A stretch of DNA of 64,000 nt. Source: Xanthomarina sp. F1114 (GTDB lineage: Bacteria; Bacteroidota; Bacteroidia; Flavobacteriales; Flavobacteriaceae). The position numbers and the translations under genes are program-made. Under the pieces are notes generated by a model. The model made no database searches. It had not been told where the DNA came from and saw nothing but the letters and a program-made list of their open reading frames with translations. The stretch is from NCBI RefSeq assembly GCF_026410255.1, contig NZ_JAPMLL010000004.1:159658-223657 (forward strand), in the 5' to 3' direction. Of this stretch, positions 50,054 through 59,031 are shown one piece after another (within the stretch, counting starts at the first letter, position 1; every line of letters starts with the position of its first letter).

Positions 50054-50132
50054 ATAGATGGTTTATGTGAAGGTTATTTTTTCTTCAAATGTTTTTATAT
50101 AAGGATAGATTTGAAATAATCTTCAGAGCGGT

Positions 50133-50167
50133 AAGTTAACAAAGAAGAGTTTTTTTGTTGACTTTTT
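50133..50167 (+). terminator. Terminator after the OprC-like receptor gene
   Basis: GTTAACAAA pairs with TTTGTTGAC (one T-G pair) and is followed by TTTTT. It lies between convergent transcription units. Confidence 0.6.
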
Positions 50168-50191
50168 GCTTTTATAGCTATTCTAATTTAA

Positions 50192-50893
50192 TTAATCGCA
50201 ATCAATCTCACCTTCAACCATTTCAACAACAGGAGCAGGGGAGAGGTAAGGAATTCCTAGACCTAAACCACGTACTATAAATAAAAGACCTATAATAACT
50301 ACAAAAATGGGAACAGCTTTTTGAATACGTTGTTTGATATTGGCATTTAGAAATTTCCCCAGATAAATGGCAGTGGTCATTAAAGGAACAGTTCCTAAAC
50401 CAAATAAAAACATATACAAACTGCCTTGTAAAGCACTTGTGGATGCTAGAGATGCAAAAACGGCCATATAAACCAAACCACAAGGTAAAAAACCATTTAA
50501 AAAACCAATAGTTAAAAAGGTGTCTGCAGACTTCTTCTTTAAAGCTTGTCCTAAACCAGACTTTACTTTAGAAATGAGTTTATAAATGGGTTTTGAGAAA
50601 TTGTATTTATTAAATATTCTTGTAGGTGTTAGAATAACTACAATCATTAAAACTCCAATAGCAATGGATAATTGTTGTTGAAAACCAAATAAATATAAAC
50701 TCTTACCAACAAGTCCAAATACAAGTCCTATAATACTGTAAGCTAATAACCTTCCAAAATGATAGGTGGAAATTTGAGCTATTTTCTTAACCGAATTACT
50801 TCTGTCTACAGGCAACATAAAGGCAATTGGCCCACACATACCTACACAGTGGAAACTTCCTAATAATCCTAATACAAGGGCAGACCAAAGCAT
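50192..50893 (-). CDS. TauE/SafE-family (CcdA-like) membrane protein of the cco cluster
   Basis: Protein of 233 residues with six membrane segments. The start ALVLGLLGSFHCVGMCGPIAFML has the HCxGMCGP motif with two Cys, and the second half repeats it as GFLNGFLPCGLVYMAVFASL. This is the sulfite exporter TauE/SafE-like or DsbD-like cytochrome biogenesis family that follows ccoGH in many Bacteroidota and Proteobacteria; the paired Cys suggest transfer of copper or reducing equivalents for cbb3 oxidase assembly. The tail ends in an acidic VEGEIDCD. Separated from ccoH by about 50 bases, so it is the last gene of the operon. Confidence 0.88.
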   Translation of the reverse strand: MLWSALVLGLLGSFHCVGMCGPIAFMLPVDRSNSVKKIAQISTYHFGRLLAYSIIGLVFGLVGKSLYLFGFQQQLSIAIGVLMIVVILTPTRIFNKYNFSKPIYKLISKVKSGLGQALKKKSADTFLTIGFLNGFLPCGLVYMAVFASLASTSALQGSLYMFLFGLGTVPLMTTAIYLGKFLNANIKQRIQKAVPIFVVIIGLLFIVRGLGLGIPYLSPAPVVEMVEGEIDCD

Positions 50894-50942
50894 GATATAA
50901 GTAAAGTTTTAAAAACGGGTTATTCTATAGTCTACATGAGAC

Positions 50943-51389
50943 TTAATACATAATCTCCTTTTTATACAAATAGGCATTATCTTGATATTTCCAATCTACT
51001 TTAAGATTCCATCTGCCTTCCAGTAAAACCTTATTCTCTATAAGCATGGTATTATTGCTAATTGAAATAGGTAATTCGAAATCTAATTTTTTATTGGATG
51101 TTCTGTATAAAAATACGGTTCCAGTAATGTCTTGAGTATCTAAATTATCAGGAAATGTTATTAGCAGACCATCCTCTGTTTTTGTAGAACTCACATTTTT
51201 AACTAGATTTCTAGAGTTTTTTTCTCTATCTATTTCATCTTGAAAGCCTAATTCAGCTTTATAATATTCCTCGACTACTAAGTCATGATCGTATGTACTA
51301 TCTGTATTTACTTTTATAATAAAATACATGATAAAGCTAATAAAACCAATCATAGCAATTACAATACCTGTTCCCCAATTTATTTTCAT
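50943..51389 (-). CDS. ccoH: CcoH/FixH-type cbb3 oxidase assembly protein
   Basis: Protein of 148 residues from the second ATG (51389); one two codons upstream is also possible. One N-terminal membrane helix (GIVIAMIGFISFIMYFIIKV), then the conserved YYKAELGFQDEIDREKNS, and a sheet-rich periplasmic domain ending in GRWNLKVDWKYQDNAYLYKKEIMY. This is the FixH pattern. CcoH interacts with the oxidase subunits during assembly. It follows ccoG after 138 bases that hold a small hairpin. Confidence 0.9.
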   Translation of the reverse strand: MKINWGTGIVIAMIGFISFIMYFIIKVNTDSTYDHDLVVEEYYKAELGFQDEIDREKNSRNLVKNVSSTKTEDGLLITFPDNLDTQDITGTVFLYRTSNKKLDFELPISISNNTMLIENKVLLEGRWNLKVDWKYQDNAYLYKKEIMY

Positions 51390-51443
51390 AATCATTTCCC
51401 ACGAAAGTGAGAATCTCTTTTAATTAAACTTAATTTTTTTAAA

Positions 51444-51464
51444 AACCTACAAGCGTTTTAGGTT
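51444..51464 (-). other. Small hairpin between ccoG and ccoH
   Basis: AACCTA pairs with TAGGTT around a 9-base loop; on the minus strand a short T run follows. It might be a weak terminator that lowers ccoH expression. Confidence 0.4.
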
Positions 51465-51527
51465 CTTGAAGGTTTTCATTATCCACGACGTGTACTGTTT
51501 ATTGAAAACTTACACTGCCTACAATTT

Positions 51528-52952
51528 TTAATTATAACTTCTAGGCGCTAAAAAGTTAACTGTAGTGGTTTCAATTAATTCGTTGCCACTGTAAACTTCA
51601 ATGGTAAGTTTGTTCTTATCTCCGTCTAGGTTATTTTTATCTATTTCAATAAATAAAGTACCCTCGGCCATTCCTTGTTCTGGAACAACAAATGTGTCCG
51701 AATTTGAAACCAATTTTATTTCACCTTTATATTTTTTTAGTTTGAAGTTTATATTATCAACAGGTCTTGTAGTTTTGTTTATTAGTTTGTATGTAAATAC
51801 ATTACTAATTATATCTCCTTCCTTATGTTCATATAACTGTCCTGGCAGTCGTAATACACGTGCTTCAATATCGTTTCTCAAAGATAACATTCCAAATAGA
51901 ACACCAGTTAACACCAAAAGAACAGCGATATAGCCTTTCATTCTGGCAGTAACTTTAAATTTTTCTTTCTTTTCAATTTCATCTTCACTTGCATACCTAA
52001 TTAATCCTTTAGGTAGATTAATGCTCTCCATAATATGATCGCACTCATCAATACAAGCGGTACAGTTTACACATTCTAATTGGGTCCCGTTTCTAATATC
52101 TATTCCTGTTGGACAAACATTTACACATTGAAAACAATCAATACAATCTCCATGACCAAGAGCTTCTCTGTCTTCTCCTTTTCTAAATTTCTTTCTACCG
52201 TTTTCGCCTTCACCACGTTTATGGTCGTAGGCAACAATAATAGATTTGTTGTCTAAAAGCACTCCTTGTAGTCTACCATAAGGGCAAGCAATAATACATA
52301 CTTGTTCTCTAAACCAAGAGAATACAAAGTAGAAAATAGCAGTAAAAATAATTAGAGGAAAAAGTGTTCCAGTATGCTCTAATGGCCCATCTATTACGTA
52401 TTGTATTAGTTTGTCGCTTCCAATTAAATAGGCTAAAAATATATTAGCAATGAAAAAAGAAATGAGTATAAAAATAAACCATTTTAGACTGCGCTTTCTT
52501 ATTTTTTCGGCATTCCATGGTTGGTTGTCTAGACGACGTTGTTTATTTCTATCGCCATCAATCCAATATTCTATTCTACGGAAAACCATTTCCATAAAAA
52601 TGGTTTGAGGACAGATCCACCCGCAAAATATTCTTCCAAAACTTACTGTAAATAGGGCAATAAAAATAACTCCGATAATCATGGAGATTACAAAGAGATG
52701 AAAATCTTGGGGCCAAAATGGAAATCCAAATATATTAAAGCGTCGCTCTAAAATATTGAATAATAAAAATTGATTGCCATTAATTTTAATAAATGGAGCA
52801 GCAATTAAAAAAAGTAAGAGAACATAGCTAACTATTTTGCGATATTCATAAAATCTTCCACTTGGTTTTTTAGGATATACCCAGGCGCGCTTTCCGTCTT
52901 CAGTTAATGTGCCTAAGGTGTCTCTAAATGCTTCGTTGTCTGGAGTTTCCAT
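51528..52952 (-). CDS. ccoG: CcoG/FixG-type cupric reductase of the cbb3 cluster
   Basis: Protein of 474 residues. Five membrane segments in the first 350 residues, including FGRIFCGWICPQTIFMEMVFRRIEYWIDG, which is diagnostic. A ferredoxin domain follows with two 4Fe-4S motifs: CIDCFQCVNVCPTGIDIRNGTQLECVNCTACIDECDHIM. The last 120 residues form an Ig-like periplasmic domain (NINFKLKKYKGEIKLVSN). CcoG reduces Cu(II) to Cu(I) for assembly of the cbb3 oxidase. It follows ccoP after a strong hairpin (52968-53015). Confidence 0.96.
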   Translation of the reverse strand: METPDNEAFRDTLGTLTEDGKRAWVYPKKPSGRFYEYRKIVSYVLLLFLIAAPFIKINGNQFLLFNILERRFNIFGFPFWPQDFHLFVISMIIGVIFIALFTVSFGRIFCGWICPQTIFMEMVFRRIEYWIDGDRNKQRRLDNQPWNAEKIRKRSLKWFIFILISFFIANIFLAYLIGSDKLIQYVIDGPLEHTGTLFPLIIFTAIFYFVFSWFREQVCIIACPYGRLQGVLLDNKSIIVAYDHKRGEGENGRKKFRKGEDREALGHGDCIDCFQCVNVCPTGIDIRNGTQLECVNCTACIDECDHIMESINLPKGLIRYASEDEIEKKEKFKVTARMKGYIAVLLVLTGVLFGMLSLRNDIEARVLRLPGQLYEHKEGDIISNVFTYKLINKTTRPVDNINFKLKKYKGEIKLVSNSDTFVVPEQGMAEGTLFIEIDKNNLDGDKNKLTIEVYSGNELIETTTVNFLAPRSYN

Positions 52953-52967
52953 AACTTTATATTAAGC

Positions 52968-53015
52968 ATCAAGAATTAAGACATATGGTTGGAAGATGTG
53001 GCCTTAATTCTTGAT
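52968..53015 (-). other. Strong hairpin in the ccoP-ccoG gap
   Basis: Perfect 13-bp stem ATCAAGAATTAAG (52968-52980) with CTTAATTCTTGAT (53003-53015), loop of 22 bases that can pair inside (ACAT/ATGT). It has no T run, so it looks like an mRNA processing or stabilising structure between the oxidase subunit genes and the assembly genes. Confidence 0.6.
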
Positions 53016-53033
53016 TTAAATGATGTAAATAAT

Positions 53034-53909
53034 TTATTCTGTCCAGATATCACCCTCTGCTTCTTTTGGTTTTGCAGGAGTAGTACCTTGAAATTGTAGA
53101 ACATAACTTGCTACTTGAGCAATTTCTGATGGTTTTAAACTTTGTTTCCAGGCAACCATACCTTTACCGGCACGGCCCCCTTCAGAGATAGTTTTAAATA
53201 TATGGCTTATTCCTCCACCCAGAATCCAATGTTCATCGGCTAGGTTTGGCCCTATTCCACCGCCACCATCGGCCATATGACAAGCAACACAATTGACTTC
53301 GTAAATTGCTTTTCCATTACTTAAGTCGGAGGCACTTGTTAAAACTTCAACCGTATTAAAATCCACTAAATCTTTAGCTGTTTTTTTGTATTCTTCTATG
53401 GCTATTTTGGCTTCGGCGTATTCGGTTTCTAACTCGTCGTATTGCGTATATCCGTCAAATACTTCAAATCTAACTAAATAAATAACCGCAAAAACTATTG
53501 ACGCATAAAATCCATATAACCACCATGGTGGAAGATCGTTATCGAGCTCTTTTATACCATCGTAATTATGATCTAATACAATTTCGTGTTCTTCGGCCAT
53601 TGGCTTAGAACCTAAAGATTTTTTGTAAAGAGATTGAATTTTGGTTATCCATTTAGAAGTTTGTGGCTTTTTAGCGTCGTATATAGCTTTAGCTTCATCA
53701 TCTAAACTCTGATAAAGAATGTTACCTAAAGAATTAACTATAGCTTCTATGGCTACTAAAACAAAAAGAACAAAAACATAAAACAGTAGAACCATAGGAT
53801 ACTCTACAAAAGCAGGCATTCTACCTGAATTTACGAAGTATTCTACTAGCGCAAAAATAATAAAGAATAAAACGGGTACCCTTACCCATGATGGGATTGA
53901 TTGTCTCAT
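53034..53909 (-). CDS. ccoP: cbb3 oxidase cytochrome c subunit CcoP, single haem
   Basis: Protein of 291 residues. Two N-terminal membrane segments and a third at about residues 131-150 (WWLYGFYASIVFAVIYLVRF), preceded by the CcoP motif HNYDGIKELDNDLPPWW. The haem c domain is at about residues 195-280 with one CxxCH motif (NCVACHMADGGGGIGPNL) and the axial Met in GKGMVAWKQSL. Proteobacterial CcoP has two haem motifs; only one is present here. The extra N-terminal membrane pair is a Bacteroidota feature. The start overlaps ccoQ by 4 bases. Confidence 0.94.
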   Translation of the reverse strand: MRQSIPSWVRVPVLFFIIFALVEYFVNSGRMPAFVEYPMVLLFYVFVLFVLVAIEAIVNSLGNILYQSLDDEAKAIYDAKKPQTSKWITKIQSLYKKSLGSKPMAEEHEIVLDHNYDGIKELDNDLPPWWLYGFYASIVFAVIYLVRFEVFDGYTQYDELETEYAEAKIAIEEYKKTAKDLVDFNTVEVLTSASDLSNGKAIYEVNCVACHMADGGGGIGPNLADEHWILGGGISHIFKTISEGGRAGKGMVAWKQSLKPSEIAQVASYVLQFQGTTPAKPKEAEGDIWTE

Positions 53910-54091
53910 AATATTTGGTCTTTTTGGTTATCTAATGGCATGTCGCTTACTTCTTTGATGTATTCTTTTTTGGCTGTAAAAACCCAGTAAAATAAACCTA
54001 CAAAGAAGGTGAAAAATATCAGTAAGGAAATGATAGGGAAAATTTCAATTCCCGCTATACTATCCATATAATTTTTTGCGAATTTTAACAT
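53906..54091 (-). CDS. ccoQ: CcoQ-like small subunit of the cbb3 oxidase
   Basis: Protein of 61 residues with one membrane helix (IFPIISLLIFFTFFVGLFYWVFT) followed by AKKEYIKEVSDMPLD, the usual form of FixQ/CcoQ. It lies between ccoNO (6 bases upstream) and ccoP (4-base overlap). CcoQ stabilises the core complex. Confidence 0.9.
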   Translation of the reverse strand: MLKFAKNYMDSIAGIEIFPIISLLIFFTFFVGLFYWVFTAKKEYIKEVSDMPLDNQKDQIL

Positions 54092-54097
54092 GATTTC

Positions 54098-56293
54098 TTA
54101 GTTTATATTGGTTGATGCATTTTCGTCTAGATCTTGAACTTTAATATCGGTTCCTAAACGTTGTAAATAAGCAATAACAGCTACAATTTCACGATTACGC
54201 ATTTCAATAAAGTCTTCTCCTCCAGCTGCTTTATCCGCTTCATAAGATTCTGCAAAATCTGGATCAGAATATAAGTTTTTCTCAATTTGTGTTCCTTGCT
54301 CTAACATATGCTCTTGTGCATTTGCTATATCTTCTTCAGTATAAGGAACCCCTAATTTAACCATAGTTCTCAACTTGGTTTCTGTGTTCGACTTATCTAA
54401 CTCGTTTTTAATTAACCATTGATATGCAGGCATAATAGAACCAGAAGAGGTGCTCTGAGGATCGTACATATGATTTAAGTGCCAGTTATCAGAGTACTTT
54501 CCACCTATACGGTGTAAATCTGGACCAGTACGTTTAGACCCCCATAAGAATGGATGATCGTATACATATTCCCCGGCTTTAGAGTATTCTCCATAACGTT
54601 CTACTTCACTTCTAAATGGTCTAACCATTTGCGAGTGACATCCAACACAACCTTCGCGAATGTAAATGTCTCTTCCTTCCAATTCTAAGGGTGTATATGG
54701 TTTTACACTACTAATAGTTGGAATATTGGATTTTACCATGATGGTTGGTACAATTTGAACAATTCCCCCAATTAAGATGGCAATAGTTGCAAAAATAGTA
54801 AGTTTAATAGGCTTACGTTCTAACCAAGTATGCCATCCTTCTCCAGCAATACGTCTTTTTGAAACGCGTTGTAAAGCAGGTGCTTCAGCTAACTCATCGG
54901 TAACTGCAGAACCTTGTCTTATTGTTTGAATAACGTTATAAACTAATACTAACATTCCTGTTAAATATAAAGTTCCACCAATAGCACGCATCCAATACAT
55001 TGGCATAATTTCAGTAACAGTTTCTAAAAAGTTACCATATACTAAAGTTCCATCTGGGTTAAATTGCTTCCACATACTCGCTTGAGTAAATCCAGCAACA
55101 TATAGTGGTAAAGCATACATTATAATTCCTAAGGTACCAATCCAGAAGTGGAAGTTAGCAAGACCTGTAGAGAATAATTTCGATTTAACTAATCTTGGTA
55201 CTAACCAATATATCATACCAAAGGCTAAAAATCCGTTCCAAGCTAAAGCCCCTACGTGAACGTGTGCAATAATCCAATCTGTAAAGTGACCAATTGCGTT
55301 TACGTTTTTAAGAGAAAGCATTGGACCTTCAAAAGTTGCCATCCCGTATCCAGTAATAGCTACTACCATGAATTTTAAAACAGGATCTGTACGTACTTTA
55401 TCCCAGGCGCCACGAAGAGTTAATAATCCGTTGATCATCCCTCCCCAAGAAGGCATTAATAACATAACTGAAAAGGCAACACCTAAGTTTTGAGCCCATT
55501 CTGGTAATGCAGAATATAATAAATGGTGAGGTCCAGCCCAAATATAAATAAAAATCAAGGACCAGAAATGTATAATAGACAGTCTATATGAGTAAACTGG
55601 TCTATTAGCAGCCTTAGGTACAAAATAATACATAAGACCTAAAAACGGTGTGGTTAAGAAAAATGCCACAGCATTGTGCCCGTACCACCATTGTACTAGA
55701 GCATCTTGAACTCCGGCATAAACAGAATAACTTTTAAATCCACTTACAGGAAGTTCTAAACTATTAAATATATGAAGAACTGCTACCGTAACAAACGTAG
55801 CTAAGTAAAACCAAAGGGCTACGTATAAATGGCGTTGTCTTCTTTTAATCATGGTACCAATTAAGTTAGCACCAAAAGCAACCCAAACAATAGCAATAGC
55901 AATATCTATAGGCCATTCTAGTTCGGCATATTCTTTAGAGGTTGAATAACCTAACGGAAGTGTAATAGCAGCTGCAACAATAATTAGTTGCCAACCCCAA
56001 AAGTTTAATTTACTTAACGCATCGCTATACATTCTAGCTTTAAGTAAACGCTGAGTTGAATAATATACTCCGGCAAAAATAGCATTTCCTACAAAGGCAA
56101 AAATAACAGCGTTAGTATGCAATGGTCTTAAACGCCCAAAACTTAACCAGGAAATACCGTCGGTTAAATTTGGAAATAAAAACATAAATGCTAGCAGTAA
56201 ACCTACTATCATTCCTACAACTCCCCAAAGTATGGTTGCGTAAAGAAAATTTCTAACGATTTTGTTATCGTAATAAAATTGTTGTACTTCCAT
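54098..56293 (-). CDS. ccoNO: cbb3-type cytochrome c oxidase, fused subunits I and II
   Basis: Protein of 731 residues. Residues 1 to about 490 are CcoN with twelve membrane helices; haem and copper ligands include RPLHTNAVIFAF, WWYGHNAVAFFLT, AGPHHLLYSALP and IIAHVHVGALAWNG. Residues from about 505 are CcoO: a membrane anchor (KLTIFATIAILIGGIVQIVPTIMV), then LELEGRDIYIREGCVGCHSQMVRPF with its haem c motif at about residue 548, and GSIMPAYQWL for the axial Met. Fusion of CcoN and CcoO in one chain is the rule in Bacteroidota. It is the catalytic core that reduces O2 at low concentration. Confidence 0.97.
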   Translation of the reverse strand: MEVQQFYYDNKIVRNFLYATILWGVVGMIVGLLLAFMFLFPNLTDGISWLSFGRLRPLHTNAVIFAFVGNAIFAGVYYSTQRLLKARMYSDALSKLNFWGWQLIIVAAAITLPLGYSTSKEYAELEWPIDIAIAIVWVAFGANLIGTMIKRRQRHLYVALWFYLATFVTVAVLHIFNSLELPVSGFKSYSVYAGVQDALVQWWYGHNAVAFFLTTPFLGLMYYFVPKAANRPVYSYRLSIIHFWSLIFIYIWAGPHHLLYSALPEWAQNLGVAFSVMLLMPSWGGMINGLLTLRGAWDKVRTDPVLKFMVVAITGYGMATFEGPMLSLKNVNAIGHFTDWIIAHVHVGALAWNGFLAFGMIYWLVPRLVKSKLFSTGLANFHFWIGTLGIIMYALPLYVAGFTQASMWKQFNPDGTLVYGNFLETVTEIMPMYWMRAIGGTLYLTGMLVLVYNVIQTIRQGSAVTDELAEAPALQRVSKRRIAGEGWHTWLERKPIKLTIFATIAILIGGIVQIVPTIMVKSNIPTISSVKPYTPLELEGRDIYIREGCVGCHSQMVRPFRSEVERYGEYSKAGEYVYDHPFLWGSKRTGPDLHRIGGKYSDNWHLNHMYDPQSTSSGSIMPAYQWLIKNELDKSNTETKLRTMVKLGVPYTEEDIANAQEHMLEQGTQIEKNLYSDPDFAESYEADKAAGGEDFIEMRNREIVAVIAYLQRLGTDIKVQDLDENASTNIN

Positions 56294-56303
56294 AATAGTT
56301 TAA

Positions 56304-56492
56304 TTAGTCTTTTTTGGTTTTTTTATTTGTTGATTTAGTTTGTTCTTTTATTAGTTCATCTTCAAAAAGCATTCTTACAGAAGGGGTATAACTATCGTCA
56401 AATTGTCCACTCCTTACCGCTAAAATAAAGATAATAAAAAAGAAAATTGCAACTATAATGCTGATACTTAATAATATATATATAGCACTCAT
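56304..56492 (-). CDS. ccoS: CcoS-type cbb3 oxidase maturation protein
   Basis: Protein of 62 residues with one membrane helix (IYILLSISIIVAIFFFIIFILAV) followed by RSGQFDDSYTPSVRMLFEDE, the CcoS signature GQFDD. It is needed for insertion of haem b and copper into CcoN. First gene of the structural operon: its promoter has the Fnr-type box, and ccoNO follows after 10 bases. Confidence 0.94.
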   Translation of the reverse strand: MSAIYILLSISIIVAIFFFIIFILAVRSGQFDDSYTPSVRMLFEDELIKEQTKSTNKKTKKD

Positions 56493-56512
56493 ACCTACCT
56501 GAACTTATGGCT

Positions 56513-56559
56513 CAAAAATACTTTTGTAGCCGATTTAAAAATATGATTTTTATCATATT
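56513..56559 (-). promoter_or_regulatory. Fnr-type box and -7 box of the ccoS-NO-Q-P-G-H operon
   Basis: Palindrome AATATGA-N6-TCATATT (56540-56559) and, on the minus strand, TATTTTTG (56520-56513). Centres are 33 bp apart. The ccoS start codon lies 20 bases after the -7 box. The operon therefore has a promoter separate from ccoI. Confidence 0.82.
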
Positions 56560-56572
56560 TGTTTATTTGTAA

Positions 56573-58948
56573 TCATTCTAATCTTCTTCCTAATAAATTT
56601 GTTGCAATAGTAGTAAATACTACAATACTAATGGAACTTAAAGGCATTAAAATTGCAGCAATCACAGGAGCTAACTGCCCGGTAACTGCAAAATATAAAC
56701 CAATAACATTATAAAAGAAAGATAGAGCGAAACTCCATTTAATTATTTTAATAGCTCCTTTAGAAGCCTTAATATATTTATATAACTGATCGAATTTGGA
56801 AGCATCCAAAATGGCATCGCAAGCTGGAGAAAACACATTCACATTTTCAGATACCGAAATTCCAACATTACTTTGAGCTAAAGCTCCTGCATCGTTAAGA
56901 CCGTCTCCTAACATGAGGACTTTTGCTCCTTCAGATTGATGATATTTAATATACTCCAACTTGTCGTCAGGTTTTTGGTTGAAAATTAGCTTTGTCTTCG
57001 AAGGTAGTAATTTTTTTAGATTTTCTTGCTCTCCTTCGTTGTCTCCAGATAAAATTACTAAATCGTAATCTTTTTTCAAAGTGTTAAAAAGCTTAGACAA
57101 TCCTTTTCTATAGTTATTATGGAACGTATATTTTCCTTTGTAAATATTATTACTACTAATATGTACAGATGTTGATAGGATGTTAGTATCATTTGTGTTT
57201 CCAACAAAAACGGCCGAACCAACTCTCATATTATTATTGTTGTGGCTAGCTTCAATTCCTTTTCCTATATGTTCTACAAAATAATTTAGAGATACAATAT
57301 CATGTTCATCCAAAATATCATATAAAGATCTACTTAACGGATGGTTCGAACCTCGAAGTGTATTTTTTAAAAGCATTTCTTCAGAGATAGATAATTCTTC
57401 TCCCTGATACGTAGCACTACTTTTTTGATTCGTGGTAATAGTTCCTGTTTTATCGAAAATAATAGTGTTTATCTGAGCTAATTGTTCTACTACCGAAGAA
57501 TTTTTAACATAAAACTTTAATTTACCAAAAATACGCAACATATTTCCTAACGTAAAAGGTGCAGCTAGAGCAATAGCACACGGACACGCAATAATTAAAA
57601 CGGCTGTAAAAACATTAATTGCTTTTGATGAGTCTACAAACAGCCAATACGCTGTGGCTATAAATGCAATACTTAAAACAGCATATGTAAATCGTTTACT
57701 AATAGTATTGGTTAAAGTAGTAAAACCATCTTCCCGGTTTTTGTTAAAAACATCGTTACTCCAAAGTTGCGTGAGATAACTTTGCTCTACAGACTTTAAA
57801 ACCTCCATTTCTATAACGCCAGAAGTTTGCTTTCCACCTGCAAAGAGCTTATCGCCAGATTGTTTTGAAACCGTTTCAGATTCGCCGGTAACAAAACTGT
57901 AATCTATAGACGCATTTCCATTAATTAAAATGCCATCCACAGGAATTAACTCTTCATTTCTAATTAAAAGCCTGTCTCCTTTTTCAATATCGTAAACCTG
58001 GATAGGAGTTTCTTTTCCATCTGCAGATATCTTAGTAATGGCAATTGGGAAGTACGATTTATAATCTCGTTCAAAAGATAAAAATGAATACGTTTTTTGT
58101 TGAAAAAATCGTCCTAATAAAAGGAAAAATATCAATCCTGTCAAGCTATCGAAAAATCCCGATCCATAATCAAAAATAATTTCAACAGTACTTCTAATAA
58201 ATAAAACAGAAGCCCCTAAAGCAATAGGTACATCAATATTTAAAATTTTGGAACGAAGTCCTTTATAGGCCGAAATAAAATAGTCTTGAGCTGAATAAAA
58301 GATGACGGGGACAGAAAAAGCGAACATAACCCACCGGAAAACATGTTTATAGCGTTCTAACCAGAATTCGCCAACATCAAAATACTCTGGAAAAGATAAA
58401 AACATGACATTTCCAAATGCAAAACCAGCAACTCCCAGCTTATAAATTAAAGATCTGTTTATATTGTCTTTTCCAGCTTTAAAATCGTCTAAACTTATAT
58501 AAGGCTCATACCCAATAGAGCTAATTAGAAGTACAACGTCTTTTAAAGAGCAGAGATCAGAATTGAAGGTAATACGAACCTCTTTCTTCCCAAAATTAAC
58601 TTGAGACGATGAGATTCCGGGATTTAATTTATTGAGGTTTTCTAAAATCCAAATACAAGAACTACAGTGAATATGAGGAATATAAAGCGTGACAACCTGT
58701 GTGTGTCCATCTTGAAATTCAAGGAGTTTATCTATAATTTTTTGTTGATCTAAGAAATCATATTTCCCTTGTATTTCTTTAGGAATAGCTCCTGGAGAAC
58801 TCTGCAAGTCGTAATAACAAGTTAAATCGTTTTCAGAAAAAATCTCGTACACGGTTTTACACCCATTACAACAGAAAGATTTCTCTTGAAAGGTAATTGT
58901 GCTAGTCCCACAAGAATCCCCACAGTGGAAACATAAGTTATGTTCCAT
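56573..58948 (-). CDS. ccoI: CcoI-type copper-exporting P-type ATPase
   Basis: Protein of 791 residues. A cysteine-rich N-terminal domain (LCFHCGDSCG, then FCCNGCKTVYEIF) precedes an HMA domain with CSSCIWILENL (about residues 96-106). Eight membrane helices, the CPC motif in CPCAIALAAPFTLGN, the phosphorylated Asp in FDKTGTITTNQ, and the hinge GDGLNDAGAL are all present. CcoI/FixI moves copper out of the cytoplasm for the cbb3 oxidase. It has its own Fnr-box promoter, divergent from the regulator gene. Confidence 0.96.
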   Translation of the reverse strand: MEHNLCFHCGDSCGTSTITFQEKSFCCNGCKTVYEIFSENDLTCYYDLQSSPGAIPKEIQGKYDFLDQQKIIDKLLEFQDGHTQVVTLYIPHIHCSSCIWILENLNKLNPGISSSQVNFGKKEVRITFNSDLCSLKDVVLLISSIGYEPYISLDDFKAGKDNINRSLIYKLGVAGFAFGNVMFLSFPEYFDVGEFWLERYKHVFRWVMFAFSVPVIFYSAQDYFISAYKGLRSKILNIDVPIALGASVLFIRSTVEIIFDYGSGFFDSLTGLIFFLLLGRFFQQKTYSFLSFERDYKSYFPIAITKISADGKETPIQVYDIEKGDRLLIRNEELIPVDGILINGNASIDYSFVTGESETVSKQSGDKLFAGGKQTSGVIEMEVLKSVEQSYLTQLWSNDVFNKNREDGFTTLTNTISKRFTYAVLSIAFIATAYWLFVDSSKAINVFTAVLIIACPCAIALAAPFTLGNMLRIFGKLKFYVKNSSVVEQLAQINTIIFDKTGTITTNQKSSATYQGEELSISEEMLLKNTLRGSNHPLSRSLYDILDEHDIVSLNYFVEHIGKGIEASHNNNNMRVGSAVFVGNTNDTNILSTSVHISSNNIYKGKYTFHNNYRKGLSKLFNTLKKDYDLVILSGDNEGEQENLKKLLPSKTKLIFNQKPDDKLEYIKYHQSEGAKVLMLGDGLNDAGALAQSNVGISVSENVNVFSPACDAILDASKFDQLYKYIKASKGAIKIIKWSFALSFFYNVIGLYFAVTGQLAPVIAAILMPLSSISIVVFTTIATNLLGRRLE

Positions 58949-58979
58949 ATTAAATAATTTGCTCTTTTAAATCCCGTTA

Positions 58980-59026
58980 CAAAGATGAAAAGATACTAAG
59001 AATTTAGATATGATATTTGTCATGTT
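58980..59026 (-). promoter_or_regulatory. Fnr-type box and -7-like box of ccoI; box shared with the fnr promoter
   Basis: GATATGA-N6-TCATGTT (59007-59026). On the minus strand CATCTTTG (58987-58980) is one base off TAnnTTTG and its centre is 33 bp from that of the box, as at the other sites. On the plus strand the box overlaps the -33 region of the regulator gene, which would suit autorepression. Confidence 0.7.
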
Positions 59027-59031
59027 TTGAT

